Source: an uncultured Nostocoides sp.
Lineage (GTDB): Bacteria > Actinomycetota > Actinomycetes > Actinomycetales > Dermatophilaceae
Reading direction: 5' to 3'
NCBI GenBank assembly: GCA_936931335.1
Contig: CAKZIH010000271.1
Location: forward strand, 1-18,635
DNA: 18,635 nt
The notes beneath the pieces are model-generated. The model was not told the DNA's origin. It saw nothing but the letters and a program-made list of their open reading frames with translations, and did no database searches. A program made the position numbers and the translations under genes. Shown here piece by piece: positions 7,648-16,400 of the stretch. Every line of letters begins with the position of its first letter. Position 1 is the stretch's first letter.

Positions 7648-8892
7648 GTGTCCCAGCGCTCCGCAGCGTCCATTGGCGCTTCCCTTCTCGTCGCCACCCT
7701 GGCCCTGACCGCCTGCGGCTCGCGTGGCGGCGACACCACCAGCTCGACCTCGGGCAGCACCGGCTCCGGTTCCGCCGCAGCTGGCACCAAGACCGCCAAG
7801 ATCGGTGTCATCGCGCCGCTCTCCGGCGACCTGGCCGCCCTCGGCCTCGGCATCCAGAACTCCGTCGACCTGGCCATCAAGCAGGCCAACGACTCCAACG
7901 CCATTCCCGGCTGGAAGCTCGAACTCGCCGCGCAGGACGACCAGGCAACCGCCGATGTGGGCAAGAACGCTGCCACCAAGTTGGCGGGCGACAAGGACGT
8001 CATCGGCGTCGTCGGCACCCTGAACTCCAGCGTTTCCCTGCAGGTGCAGCCGGTCCTGGCCTCGGCCAATATCGTCCAGGTCTCGCCGGCGAACACCGGC
8101 GTCTCCCTGACCGCCGGTGAAGACGCGGCCAACCCCAAGCGCCCCTTCGCCACCTACTTCCGCACCTGCACCACGGACGCGGTTCAGGGCCCCTTCGCCG
8201 CGCGCTACCTCTTCGAGACCGCCGGCATCAAGGAGGTCGCGACCGTCCACGACAAGAAGGCCTATGGCCAGGGCCTGGTCGCGGCCTTCACCGCGGAGTT
8301 CGAGAAGCTCGGCGGCAAGATCGTAGCGGCCGAGACCATCAACCCCGACGAGGACAAGTACGACGCGGTCGTCTCGGCGATCAAGCCCAAGGCCCCCAAG
8401 GCCGTCTACTACGGCGGTGAATACCCCCAGGGTGCGCCGTTGAGCCAGCAGATGAAGGCCGCCGGCCTCAACATCCCGCTGATGGGTGGCGACGGCCTCT
8501 ACGACGGCAAGTTCATCGAGCTGGCGGGCAGTGAGTCCGCGGGCGACCTGGCCACCTCCGTCGGTGCGCCGACCGATAGCACCGACGCCGGCAAGACCTT
8601 CCTCAAGCAGTATGAGGAGGCCGGCTACGACGACCCGTCCGCGGCATACGGCGGCTACTCCTATGACGCGGCGAATGCGATCATCAACGCGCTCAAGGTC
8701 TCCCTCAAGGATGCCTCCAGCGTGGAGGAGGCCCGCAAGGCCACCGTCGACGCGCTGGGCAAGGTCAGCTTCGACGGTGTCACCGGGAAGGTCGCCTTCG
8801 ATGAGCTCGGCGACACCACCACCAAGGTGCTGACCGTCTACAAGGTCACCGACGGCGCCTGGAAGCCGGAGAACACCGCCGAATTCAAGTGA
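7648..8892 (+). CDS. livK: Branched-chain amino acid ABC transporter, substrate-binding lipoprotein
   Basis: This 414-residue extracytoplasmic solute-binding protein (type I periplasmic-binding fold, Leu/Ile/Val-binding family) should capture branched-chain amino acids and hand them to LivHM. The signal peptide ends in a lipobox LALTAC with the lipidated cysteine at residue 23, followed by a Ser/Thr/Gly-rich tether to about residue 48. The mature domain opens with IGVIAPLSGDLAALG and contains the hinge-region features of the family (VGTLNSSVSLQVQPVL, YFRTCTTDAVQG, DKKAYGQGL). The GTG start has a strong AGGAGGA at 7636-7642, 5 bp upstream. The gene is first in livKHMGF and is separated from livH by a long stem-loop. 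Family members can also bind other amino acids, urea or amides, so the exact ligand is inferred from the gene order. Confidence 0.92.
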   Translation: MSQRSAASIGASLLVATLALTACGSRGGDTTSSTSGSTGSGSAAAGTKTAKIGVIAPLSGDLAALGLGIQNSVDLAIKQANDSNAIPGWKLELAAQDDQATADVGKNAATKLAGDKDVIGVVGTLNSSVSLQVQPVLASANIVQVSPANTGVSLTAGEDAANPKRPFATYFRTCTTDAVQGPFAARYLFETAGIKEVATVHDKKAYGQGLVAAFTAEFEKLGGKIVAAETINPDEDKYDAVVSAIKPKAPKAVYYGGEYPQGAPLSQQMKAAGLNIPLMGGDGLYDGKFIELAGSESAGDLATSVGAPTDSTDAGKTFLKQYEEAGYDDPSAAYGGYSYDAANAIINALKVSLKDASSVEEARKATVDALGKVSFDGVTGKVAFDELGDTTTKVLTVYKVTDGAWKPENTAEFK

Positions 8893-8905
8893 TCGGCCCC
8901 GATCA
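8890..8905. repeat. Inverted repeat over the livK stop codon
   Basis: TGATCGG and CCGATCA flank a 2-bp centre (CC), and the first TGA is the livK stop. As RNA only about 6 pairs could form. It lies directly before the larger 8911-8966 stem-loop, so the livK 3' end is strongly structured. Confidence 0.45.
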
Positions 8906-8910
8906 CCCAT

Positions 8911-8966
8911 AGTCCGAGTGGAGGTCGGCGGGGAGGACCTGCTCCTCGCCGACCCTCCCCCGGACT
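8911..8966 (+). promoter_or_regulatory. Large intercistronic stem-loop between livK and livH
   Basis: The inner stem pairs 8923-8935 with 8942-8954: 13 bp with a single G-U pair and a 6-nt loop. The outer stem pairs AGTCCG (8911-8916) with CGGACT (8961-8966). The 6-nt bulges between them pair poorly. There is no U-run, and the livH ribosome site follows 39 bp later. It is best read as an mRNA 3'-end stabiliser or partial terminator that would leave more livK than livHMGF message, as in other binding-protein-first operons. Confidence 0.6.
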
Positions 8967-9021
8967 CGGCGCTGTGCCTTCTCGTCCTCCCCGACCGCCC
9001 GCCCAAAGGAGGGTCCCGCCG

Positions 9022-9987
9022 GTGACCCAATTTCTGCAGCAGCTCGTCAACGGGCTGACCCTGGGTTCGCTCTATGCCCTGATCGCCGTCGGCTACACCG
9101 TGGTCTACGGCATCGTCCAGCTCATCAACTTCGCGCACGGCGAGATCTTCATGATCGGGGCCTTCGGCGCGCTGGCTACCTATCTGCTGCTCTTCCAAGG
9201 GCAGACCGCACTCTGGATCCTGCCGATCATGATGATCGGCGCGGTGCTCGCGTCCGTGGGCACCGCGGTGCTGATGGAACGCGTCGCCTATCGGCCCTTA
9301 CGTAATGCGCCCAGGCTCGCCCCATTGATCACCGCCATCGGTATCTCCGTCTTCCTCCAGGAATTCGTCCGGCTCTTCTTCGACAAGATCCCCGGCACTG
9401 ATTTCCCCTCGGCTAAGGCGAAGATCCCGTTCCCGCGGATCGACGGGGTCACCGGGCGCGCCTTCGAGGTCGGCGGGGTGACCATCCAGCGTCCTGCGCT
9501 CTTCACCATCGGCATGCTGCTGATGTGCGCGGGCGGCCTGTGGTGGTTCGTCAACCGGACCAAGACCGGCCGCGGTATGCAGGCCGTCTCCCAGGACCCG
9601 GACACCGCCCGGCTCATGGGCATCAATGTCGACCGGATCATCGTGGCGGCGTTCGCGGTCGGCGCGGCGCTGGCGGCGATCGCCGGGGTCGCCCAGGGCC
9701 TGCAAATCTCCAATGTGAACTTCAAAATGGGCTTTATCGCCGGGCTCAAGGCCTTCACGGCCGCGGTGCTCGGTGGCATCGGCAATATCCAGGGTGCGGT
9801 CGTCGGTGGGCTCGTCCTGGGCATCGCCGAATCCCTGGTCACTCAATACACCGCCCTGCTGCCCGGTCCGCTAGGTCAGTTCGGCGGAAGCTCCTGGAAG
9901 GACGTCTGGGCCTTCGCCCTGCTCATCATCGTCCTGGTCTTCCGGCCCCAGGGCCTCCTCGGCGCAAAGGTGGTCGACCGCGCATGA
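9022..9987 (+). CDS. livH: Branched-chain amino acid ABC transporter permease LivH
   Basis: LivH is one of the two membrane permeases of the importer. The 321-residue protein opens with QFLQQLVNGLTLGSLYALIAVGYTVVYGI, split over the first helix, and shows INFAHGEIFMIGAF, both hallmarks of the family. It has about eight hydrophobic segments. The cytoplasmic EAA-type loop that docks on the ATPase is visible around 205-225 (ARLMGINVDRIIVAAF), followed by AVLGGIGNIQGAVVGGL. I chose GTG at 9022 because AAAGGAGGG (9005-9013) lies 8 bp upstream. An earlier ATG at 8974 would add a proline/arginine-rich leader with no ribosome site. The stop overlaps the livM ATG by 4 bp. Confidence 0.94.
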   Translation: MTQFLQQLVNGLTLGSLYALIAVGYTVVYGIVQLINFAHGEIFMIGAFGALATYLLLFQGQTALWILPIMMIGAVLASVGTAVLMERVAYRPLRNAPRLAPLITAIGISVFLQEFVRLFFDKIPGTDFPSAKAKIPFPRIDGVTGRAFEVGGVTIQRPALFTIGMLLMCAGGLWWFVNRTKTGRGMQAVSQDPDTARLMGINVDRIIVAAFAVGAALAAIAGVAQGLQISNVNFKMGFIAGLKAFTAAVLGGIGNIQGAVVGGLVLGIAESLVTQYTALLPGPLGQFGGSSWKDVWAFALLIIVLVFRPQGLLGAKVVDRA

Positions 9988-11699
9988 TCTCGTTGCCCAC
10001 CATGTCCGAAGAGGTGCGCGCCAAGCACGCGACCAAGGGGTGGCCGCTGGCCCTGCTGGGGTCGCTGCTGTTGCTGGCCTCCGGCTTGCTCTCCTGGAGC
10101 TACGACCCCAACATCCTCGGCGACATCTCGATCAGCCTCTGGCCGGTCACCCTGCAGTTGTTCGCGATGATCCTCGGCGCCGTCGCCGTGCTGCTGGTGC
10201 TGATGCACCGCGGGCCCCTGTCCCGCTTCGGCGGCTGGCTAGACACCGCGCTCGGTCTGCGGGCGCTGGGCACCGGCTCGGTGCTCGTCGTCGCCCTCTG
10301 CCTGATCGCCATCGCCTATGAAGCGGGCGGGCTGATCAATGTCAACCCCGGCGCGTGGGTCGCTCTGGCGGGCGCGGTCCTGCTCTGGCTCGGGGCGCGC
10401 TTCCTGCCCCAGCGTGAACTGGCCAACCTGGCCAAGGTCCGCGCGCATTCGGCGGTGGAAATCCTCACCATCGTGGTGCTCTTGGCCCTGGGGCTTTTCG
10501 GCGCCGCATATGTGCTGGACAAGGACGATCCGTGGGTCTTCGTCCTCTTCCTGGTGATGGCGGGCGTGCTTGCCCTGACCCTGGCGCGGACCGGCTTCTT
10601 CACCTGGTTCGGCCATGTGGCCCAGCGCCACCGCCATGTGCTGACCCTGGCCGCCTTCGTCGTCGCCTTTCTCTTCCCGTTCACCCAGGACGGCTCGGAC
10701 GCGAATATGTCGATCGCCACCCAGGTGATCATCTTCGCGGCCACCGCGGTCGGCCTGAATATCGTCGTCGGCCTCGCCGGTCTGCTCGACCTGGGGTATA
10801 TCGCCTTCCTCGGCTCCGGTGCATATGTCGCGGCGATGCTCTCCAGCGCCGCCTCGGCGACCATCGGCTGGAAGCCGCCATTCCTGGTGGTCATGCTGGT
10901 CGGTGCGTGTGCGGCGGCCACCCTGGGCCTGATCATCGGCTCGCCAACGCTGCGGGTTTCCGGTGACTATCTGGCCATCGTGACCCTGGCGTTCGGGGAG
11001 ATCTTCCGGCTCTCGATGTTCAACCTCGACGGCAACAACGGGCCGGACCTGACCAATGGGCCCAACGGCATACCGGGCATCCCCGATCTGAAGCTGTTCG
11101 GCTTCAACTTCGGTGAGCCGCATACGATCCTGGGCTTCCGGTTGGGGCGCTTCAGCAACTACTACTTCATCCTGTTGCTGCTGATGGGCTTCATCATCCT
11201 GGTCTTCACCCGCCTCAACAACAGCCGCATCGGCCGTGGGTGGGTGGCGATCCGGGAGGACGAGCGGGCCGCGGAGGCCATGGGCGTCAACGTCTTCGGT
11301 CTCAAGCTGCTCGCCTTTGCCGGCGGGGCCTTCCTGGCCGGCCTGGCGGGGACGATCAAGGCCCATCAGGACACGGCCGTCTCCCCGGATCAGTACGTCT
11401 TCCTCGAGTCGGCCTTCCTGCTCGCGGCCGTGGTCCTTGGCGGTATGGGCACGGTCGCCGGTGTCCTCATCGGTGCCACCATCCTCAAGCTGCTGCCGGA
11501 GAAGCTGCGCTTCTTCAATGAATACCGGTTGCTGCTCTTCGGCCTGCTACTCGTGGTCATGATGCGCGTGCGTCCCGAGGGTCTGATCGCCAGCAAGCGT
11601 CGCCAACTGGAGTTCCACGAAGAGGACGAAGGGCTGGCGGTCGACATACAACAGGATCATTTGATCGACGCGAACCCAACCCCGGAGGCGGCCCGATGA
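9984..11699 (+). CDS. livM: Branched-chain amino acid ABC transporter permease LivM, long N-terminal extension
   Basis: LivM is the second permease. The conserved permease domain lies at about 240-540 (ATQVIIFAATAVGLNIVVGLAGLLDLGYIAF, broken across the first helix; SPTLRVSGDYLAIVTLAFGEI; the EAA-type loop AAEAMGVNVFGLKLLAFAGG; GGMGTVAGVLIGA). At 571 residues it is much longer than E. coli LivM (425). The first 235 or so residues add about six further hydrophobic segments (for example 22-40, 52-75, 93-112, 118-135, 155-172, 178-195) and a charged loop before the core. A hydrophilic tail of about 35 residues is rich in Glu and Asp. The ATG at 9984 overlaps the livH stop (ATGA), and the TGA overlaps the livG ATG, so the three are translationally coupled. 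Confidence 0.92.
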   Translation: MISLPTMSEEVRAKHATKGWPLALLGSLLLLASGLLSWSYDPNILGDISISLWPVTLQLFAMILGAVAVLLVLMHRGPLSRFGGWLDTALGLRALGTGSVLVVALCLIAIAYEAGGLINVNPGAWVALAGAVLLWLGARFLPQRELANLAKVRAHSAVEILTIVVLLALGLFGAAYVLDKDDPWVFVLFLVMAGVLALTLARTGFFTWFGHVAQRHRHVLTLAAFVVAFLFPFTQDGSDANMSIATQVIIFAATAVGLNIVVGLAGLLDLGYIAFLGSGAYVAAMLSSAASATIGWKPPFLVVMLVGACAAATLGLIIGSPTLRVSGDYLAIVTLAFGEIFRLSMFNLDGNNGPDLTNGPNGIPGIPDLKLFGFNFGEPHTILGFRLGRFSNYYFILLLLMGFIILVFTRLNNSRIGRGWVAIREDERAAEAMGVNVFGLKLLAFAGGAFLAGLAGTIKAHQDTAVSPDQYVFLESAFLLAAVVLGGMGTVAGVLIGATILKLLPEKLRFFNEYRLLLFGLLLVVMMRVRPEGLIASKRRQLEFHEEDEGLAVDIQQDHLIDANPTPEAAR

Positions 11700-12541
11700 G
11701 CACCGCGGTGTCTGACGGTCAGTTCGGACAGGTCAATGCCCCCCGCACCCAGGGTGCGCTGGTGATGGAAGCGCGCGGCGTGGTCATGCGCTTCGGCGGG
11801 CTGGTAGCCGTCAATAACGTCGACTTCGACGTGCACGAGGGTGAGATCGTCGGACTGATCGGGCCGAACGGCGCCGGCAAGACGACCTTCTTCAATTGTC
11901 TGACCGGGATGTACCAGCCGACCTCCGGCACGGTGCGGTTCTATGGCGAAACCTTGCCGCCCAAGCCGCGGGCGGTGGTCAAGGCCGGGATGGCGCGCAC
12001 CTTCCAGAACATTCGGCTCTTCGGCAATATGACCGCGCTGGAGAATGTCATGGTGGGGCGTTATTGCCGCACCAGTTCCGGGGCGTTGACCACGATCCTG
12101 CACGGGCCGAAGTTCCGGCGCGAGGAGGTCGAGTCCCGCGAGCGGGCCAAGGAGTTGCTCGACTTCGTGGGCCTCGGGCGGAGTTCCGAGCTGCTAGCGC
12201 GCAATATGCCGTATGGCGATCAGCGCCGGCTGGAGATCGCGCGGGCGCTGGCCACCGATCCCAAGCTCCTGCTGCTGGACGAACCCACTGCGGGCATGAA
12301 CCCGCAGGAGACCCTGCAGGCGATGGAGCTGATCTTCAAGATCCGGGACTCCGGCCTGGCCGTCGTGGTCATCGAGCACGACATGCGCTTCATCTTCCAG
12401 TTGTGCGACCGGGTGCTCTGTCTGGTGCGCGGTGAGCCGCTGATCTGGGGCACGCCCGGTGAGGTGCAGAGTGACCCCCGGGTAATCGAGGCCTATATCG
12501 GTGGCGATCTCGAGGACGAGGAAGAGGTGCAGGACGCGTGA
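11696..12541 (+). CDS. livG: Branched-chain amino acid ABC transporter ATP-binding protein LivG
   Basis: LivG is one of two ATPases that power the importer. The 281-residue protein has Walker A GPNGAGKTT at 56-64, the Q-loop region ARTFQNIRLFGNMTALENVMVG, a signature of the LivG form (YGDQRRLEIARAL rather than LSGGQ), Walker B LLLLDEPTAGMNP and the switch histidine in VVVIEHDM. An N-terminal leader of about 22 residues precedes the domain. The C-terminus is acidic (DLEDEEEVQDA). GGAGG at 11684-11688 lies 7 bp before the ATG, and the start overlaps the livM stop. The stop overlaps the livF GTG (GTGA). Confidence 0.95.
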   Translation: MSTAVSDGQFGQVNAPRTQGALVMEARGVVMRFGGLVAVNNVDFDVHEGEIVGLIGPNGAGKTTFFNCLTGMYQPTSGTVRFYGETLPPKPRAVVKAGMARTFQNIRLFGNMTALENVMVGRYCRTSSGALTTILHGPKFRREEVESRERAKELLDFVGLGRSSELLARNMPYGDQRRLEIARALATDPKLLLLDEPTAGMNPQETLQAMELIFKIRDSGLAVVVIEHDMRFIFQLCDRVLCLVRGEPLIWGTPGEVQSDPRVIEAYIGGDLEDEEEVQDA

Positions 12542-13251
12542 GCGCCATGCTGGAGGTCACGGACCTCGAGGTCGCCTACGGCAAGATCAAGGCGGTCAAG
12601 GGGATCAGCTTCTCCGTCAATCAGGGCGAGGTAGTCACCCTCATCGGCACCAATGGCGCCGGCAAGACCACCACGTTGCGCACCATCTCGGGCTTGCTGC
12701 GCCCCTCGCAGGGCTCGGTGACCTTCGAGGGCAAGCGGATCGATCAAGTCCCAGCGCACGAGATCGTCAAGCTGGGACTGGCCCACTCCCCCGAGGGCCG
12801 GCGGATCTTCCCGCAGATGACGGTCAAGGAGAACCTGCTGCTGGGGGCCTTCACTCGCGGTGACAGTGAGATCGGCAAGGACCTGCAGACCGCATACGAC
12901 CTCTTCCCGATCCTCGGGGAGCGGGCCATGCAGCCGGCCGGTACCTTCTCCGGTGGTGAGCAGCAGATGTTGGCGATGGGCCGGGCCATGATGAGCCGCC
13001 CGAAGCTGATGATGCTGGACGAACCGTCGATGGGTCTGTCCCCGCTGATGATGAAGCGGATCATGGCCACCGTGCGCACCCTGCAGGACCAGGGCACCAC
13101 CATCCTCTTGGTGGAGCAGAACGCCCGGGCCGCCCTGCGGATCGCCACCAGGGGGTATGTCCTGGAGGTCGGCAAGATCGTCCTGGAGGGCACCGGCCGG
13201 GAACTGCTGACCAGCGACGCCGTCCGCAAGGCCTACCTCGGCGAAGACTGA
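12538..13251 (+). CDS. livF: Branched-chain amino acid ABC transporter ATP-binding protein LivF
   Basis: LivF is the second ATPase of the complex. The 237-residue protein has the compact family length. It shows Walker A GTNGAGKTT at 37-45, the Q-loop region LAHSPEGRRIFPQMTVKENL, the signature FSGGEQQMLAMGRAM at about 136-150, Walker B LMMLDEPSMGLSP and the H-loop-equivalent ILLVEQNA. The family has Gln-Asn after Glu in place of the usual histidine. I place the start at GTG 12538, which overlaps the livG TGA by 4 bp. An ATG three codons later (12547) is possible and would not change the domain. It is the last gene of the operon; a small hairpin (13257-13271) follows. Confidence 0.95.
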   Translation: MSAMLEVTDLEVAYGKIKAVKGISFSVNQGEVVTLIGTNGAGKTTTLRTISGLLRPSQGSVTFEGKRIDQVPAHEIVKLGLAHSPEGRRIFPQMTVKENLLLGAFTRGDSEIGKDLQTAYDLFPILGERAMQPAGTFSGGEQQMLAMGRAMMSRPKLMMLDEPSMGLSPLMMKRIMATVRTLQDQGTTILLVEQNARAALRIATRGYVLEVGKIVLEGTGRELLTSDAVRKAYLGED

Positions 13252-13256
13252 GACCC

Positions 13257-13271
13257 GTCGTCGGCGACGAC
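13257..13271 (+). terminator. Small hairpin after livF, weak terminator candidate
   Basis: GTCGTC (13257-13262) and GACGAC (13266-13271) form a 6-bp stem with a 3-nt loop, 5 bp after the livF stop. There is no U-run, so intrinsic termination is doubtful. The hairpin is also part of the diverged direct repeat in this intergenic region. Confidence 0.3.
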
Positions 13272-13392
13272 TCCGGGAGACGGGACGGTGAGGCACGAAC
13301 CGGCCCGCCGATCAGAGCCTGGCACGCCCTCGGACCGTCGGGACGACGATGCCGGGAGATGGAGCGGCGAGGTACGAGCCGATCCACCGACC
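13266..13392. repeat. Diverged direct repeat, two ~48-bp copies
   Basis: Copy A (13266-13313) and copy B (13345-13392) align without gaps at 36 of 48 positions, 79 bp apart. Eleven of the twelve differences are transitions. Each copy begins in the right arm of a small hairpin: GTCGTC/GACGAC for A, and CGTCG (13336-13340) with CGACG (13344-13348) for B. The duplicated unit therefore probably includes the hairpin. The repeat fills most of the 196-bp livF-uvrA gap, upstream of the uvrA promoter. Function is unknown. Confidence 0.6.
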
Positions 13393-13418
13393 GGAGGAGG
13401 AGTCCCGGCCAAATAGCA

Positions 13419-13441
13419 CTGTCGGTGGGGCCACATACGAT
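13419..13441 (+). promoter_or_regulatory. Candidate PafBC/RecA-NDp promoter of uvrA
   Basis: CTGTCGGTG (13419-13427), exactly 8 bp, then TACGAT (13436-13441). This matches the RecA-NDp consensus TTGTCRGTG-N8-TANNNT at 8 of 9 upstream positions plus spacing and -10. Six bp separate the -10 from the uvrA GTG, so the predicted +1 is the first base of the start codon. In mycobacteria this element is read with the PafBC activator after DNA damage. No LexA-type box is visible here. Confidence 0.72.
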
Positions 13442-13447
13442 TGAGGG

Positions 13448-16400
13448 GTGACCCCAGCTCCCCCCTCTCGGACGCCCCGCGGCGGCCGTCATCAGGACCT
13501 CCTTGTCGTTCGCGGTGCCCGCGAGCACAACCTCAAGGACGTCAGCGTCGAGTTGCCCCGCGATGCCCTCGTGGTGTTCACCGGGCTGTCCGGGTCCGGC
13601 AAGTCCTCACTCGCCTTCGACACCATCTTTGCCGAGGGCCAGCGCCGGTATGTCGAGTCGCTCTCGGCATATGCCCGGCAGTTCCTCGGCCAGATGGACA
13701 AGCCCGACGTCGACTTCATCGAGGGCCTCTCCCCCGCGGTCTCCATCGACCAGAAGTCGACCAACCGCAATCCGCGCTCCACGGTGGGGACGATCACCGA
13801 GGTCTACGACTACCTGCGGCTGCTCTTCGCGCGCGCCGGCCGGCCGCACTGCCCCATCTGCATGGAGCCGATCACCCGGCAGACCCCACAGCAGATCGTC
13901 GACCGCCTGCTGGAACTGCCGGATGGCACTCGGTTCCAGGTGCTGGCGCCGGTGGTGCGGGCCCGCAAGGGTGAGTTCGTCGACCTCTTCGCCGACCTGC
14001 AGACCAAGGGGTATGCCCGGGCCCGGGTCGATGGCGCGGTGGTCTCCCTCACCGAGCCCCCGGCGCTGGAGAAGCAGGTCAAGCACACCATTGAGGTGGT
14101 CATCGACCGGCTCGTCGCGCGCACCGGTGAGGGTGGCCGGGCGGCCAAGCAGCGCCTCACCGACTCGGTGGAGACCGCCCTCTCCCTGGCCGGCGGCGTG
14201 GTCCTCATCGACTTCGTCGACCTGCCCGAGGATGATCAGGAACGCGAACGCCGGTTCAGCGAAAAGATGGCCTGCCCCAACGACCATCCGCTGTCGATCG
14301 ATGAGATCGAGCCGCGCTCGTTCTCGTTCAACAGCCCCTTCGGTGCCTGCCCCAAATGCACCGGCATCGGCGTGGAGCTCGAGGTGGACCCCGAGCTGAT
14401 CGTCCCCGACGACGACCTCTCCCTCGCCGGCGGAGCTATCGCCCCCTGGGGCCAGGGCAGCGGCTCCGCGGACTACTTCCAACGGGTGCTCAAAGCCCTG
14501 GCCGAAGACCTCGGGTTCAGCATGGACACCCCCTGGCGGGCACTGCCCGAGCGGGCCAAGCAGGCGGTGCTGTACGGCCGCGACCACAAGGTGCACGTGC
14601 GCTACCGCAACCGCTACGGCCGGGAGCGTTCCTACAGCACGGGCTTCGAGGGCGCGGTGCCCTTCATCAAGCGCCGGCATGCGGAGACCGAGTCCGAATG
14701 GAGCCGGGAGCGGTATGAGGGCTATATGCGCGAGGTCCCGTGCCCCGCATGTCGCGGCACCCGGCTCAAGCCAGAGACCCTGGCGGTCACCATCGGCGGC
14801 CACAGCATCGCCGCGGTGGCCGCGCTCTCGATCCGAGAGGCCGCCGGCTTCCTGGAGACGGTGGACTTCACCGAGCGGGAACGAGCGATCGCCGAGCGCG
14901 TGATCAAGGAGATCAACGCCCGGCTCGGCTTCCTCCTCGACGTCGGACTGGACTATCTGAGCCTGGATCGGGCGGCGGGGACGCTTTCCGGTGGCGAGGC
15001 CCAGCGCATCCGCCTGGCGACCCAGATCGGCTCCGGTCTGGTCGGGGTGCTCTATGTCCTTGATGAGCCGTCGATTGGGCTGCACCAGCGCGACAACCAC
15101 CGCCTGATCGAGACGCTGGTGCGGCTGCGGGATCTGGGCAACACCCTGATCGTGGTCGAGCACGACGAGGACACCATCGCCACCGCGGACTGGGTCGTCG
15201 ACATCGGCCCGGGCGCCGGCGAGCACGGCGGCCATGTCGTGCATTCCGGGCCGGTCAAGGAGTTGCTGTCCCACAAGCATTCGCTCACCGGCAAATATCT
15301 CTCCGGCCGGGAGCAGATCCCAATGCCCGAGCAGCGTCGCCCGGTCGATCGCGACCGGATGGTCAGGGTCGTGGGCGCTAAGGAGCACAACCTCCACGAC
15401 GTCTCGGTGTCCTTCCCACTGGGCACCTTCATCGCGGTCACCGGGGTCTCCGGCTCGGGGAAGTCCACGCTGGTCAACGACATCCTCTACAGCGTGCTGG
15501 CCAACAAGCTGAATGGCGCCCGGCACGTGCCCGGCCGGCACAAGTCGGTCACTGGGCTGGAGCACTTGGACAAGGTGGTGCACGTCGATCAGAGCCCGAT
15601 CGGTCGTACCCCGCGCAGCAATCCGGCGACCTACACCGGCGTCTTCGATCACGTACGCAAGCTGTTCGCGACGACCACCGAGGCCAAGATCCGCGGCTAC
15701 CAGCAGGGCCGGTTCTCGTTCAACGTCAAGGGCGGGCGCTGCGAGGCCTGTTCCGGCGACGGCACCATCAAGATCGAGATGAACTTCTTGCCGGACGTCT
15801 ATGTCCCGTGCGAGGTCTGCCACGGGGCCCGGTACAACCGGGAGACGCTCGAGGTGCACTTCAAGGACAAGACCATCGCGGACGTCTTGAATATGCCGAT
15901 CGAGGAGGCCCAGGACTTCTTCGCGGCGATCCCGGCGATCGCCCGGCATATGACCACACTCAATGCGGTGGGCTTGGGGTATGTACGTCTCGGCCAACCG
16001 GCGACCACGCTCTCCGGTGGCGAGGCGCAGCGGGTGAAGCTGGCCTCGGAGCTGCAGAAGCGGTCCACCGGCCGGACCATCTATGTGCTGGACGAGCCCA
16101 CCACCGGTCTGCACTTCGAGGACATCCGCAAGCTGCTGATCGTGCTGCAAGGTCTGGTGGACAAGGGCAATACGGTGATCGTCATCGAGCACAACCTCGA
16201 TGTGATCAAGAACGCCGACTGGATCATCGACATGGGCCCCGAAGGTGGGTCTGGCGGTGGCCGGGTGGTCGCCGAGGGAACGCCGGAGCAGGTCGCTGCG
16301 AACCCGGACAGTCATACCGGACGCTTCCTCGCGCCACTGTTGGAGCGGGCCGGAACCGCCGCACCCCGGCCGTCCACCAGTCGGGCCGGCAGCCGCGGGA

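Noticed and set aside
8974..9021. ATG at 8974 as the livH start
   Set aside because: It would add a 16-residue proline/arginine-rich leader with no ribosome site, whereas GTG at 9022 has AAAGGAGGG at good spacing and begins the family-typical N-terminus.
13288..13416. A 42-codon GTG frame in the livF-uvrA gap
   Set aside because: It runs through the diverged direct repeat, has only a loose purine run before the GTG, and resembles no protein. Repeat structure explains the region better.
13252..13447. LexA/SOS box upstream of uvrA
   Set aside because: I looked for the actinobacterial TCGAAC-N4-GTTCGA type palindrome here and before uvrC and found none; the PafBC-type element fits instead.
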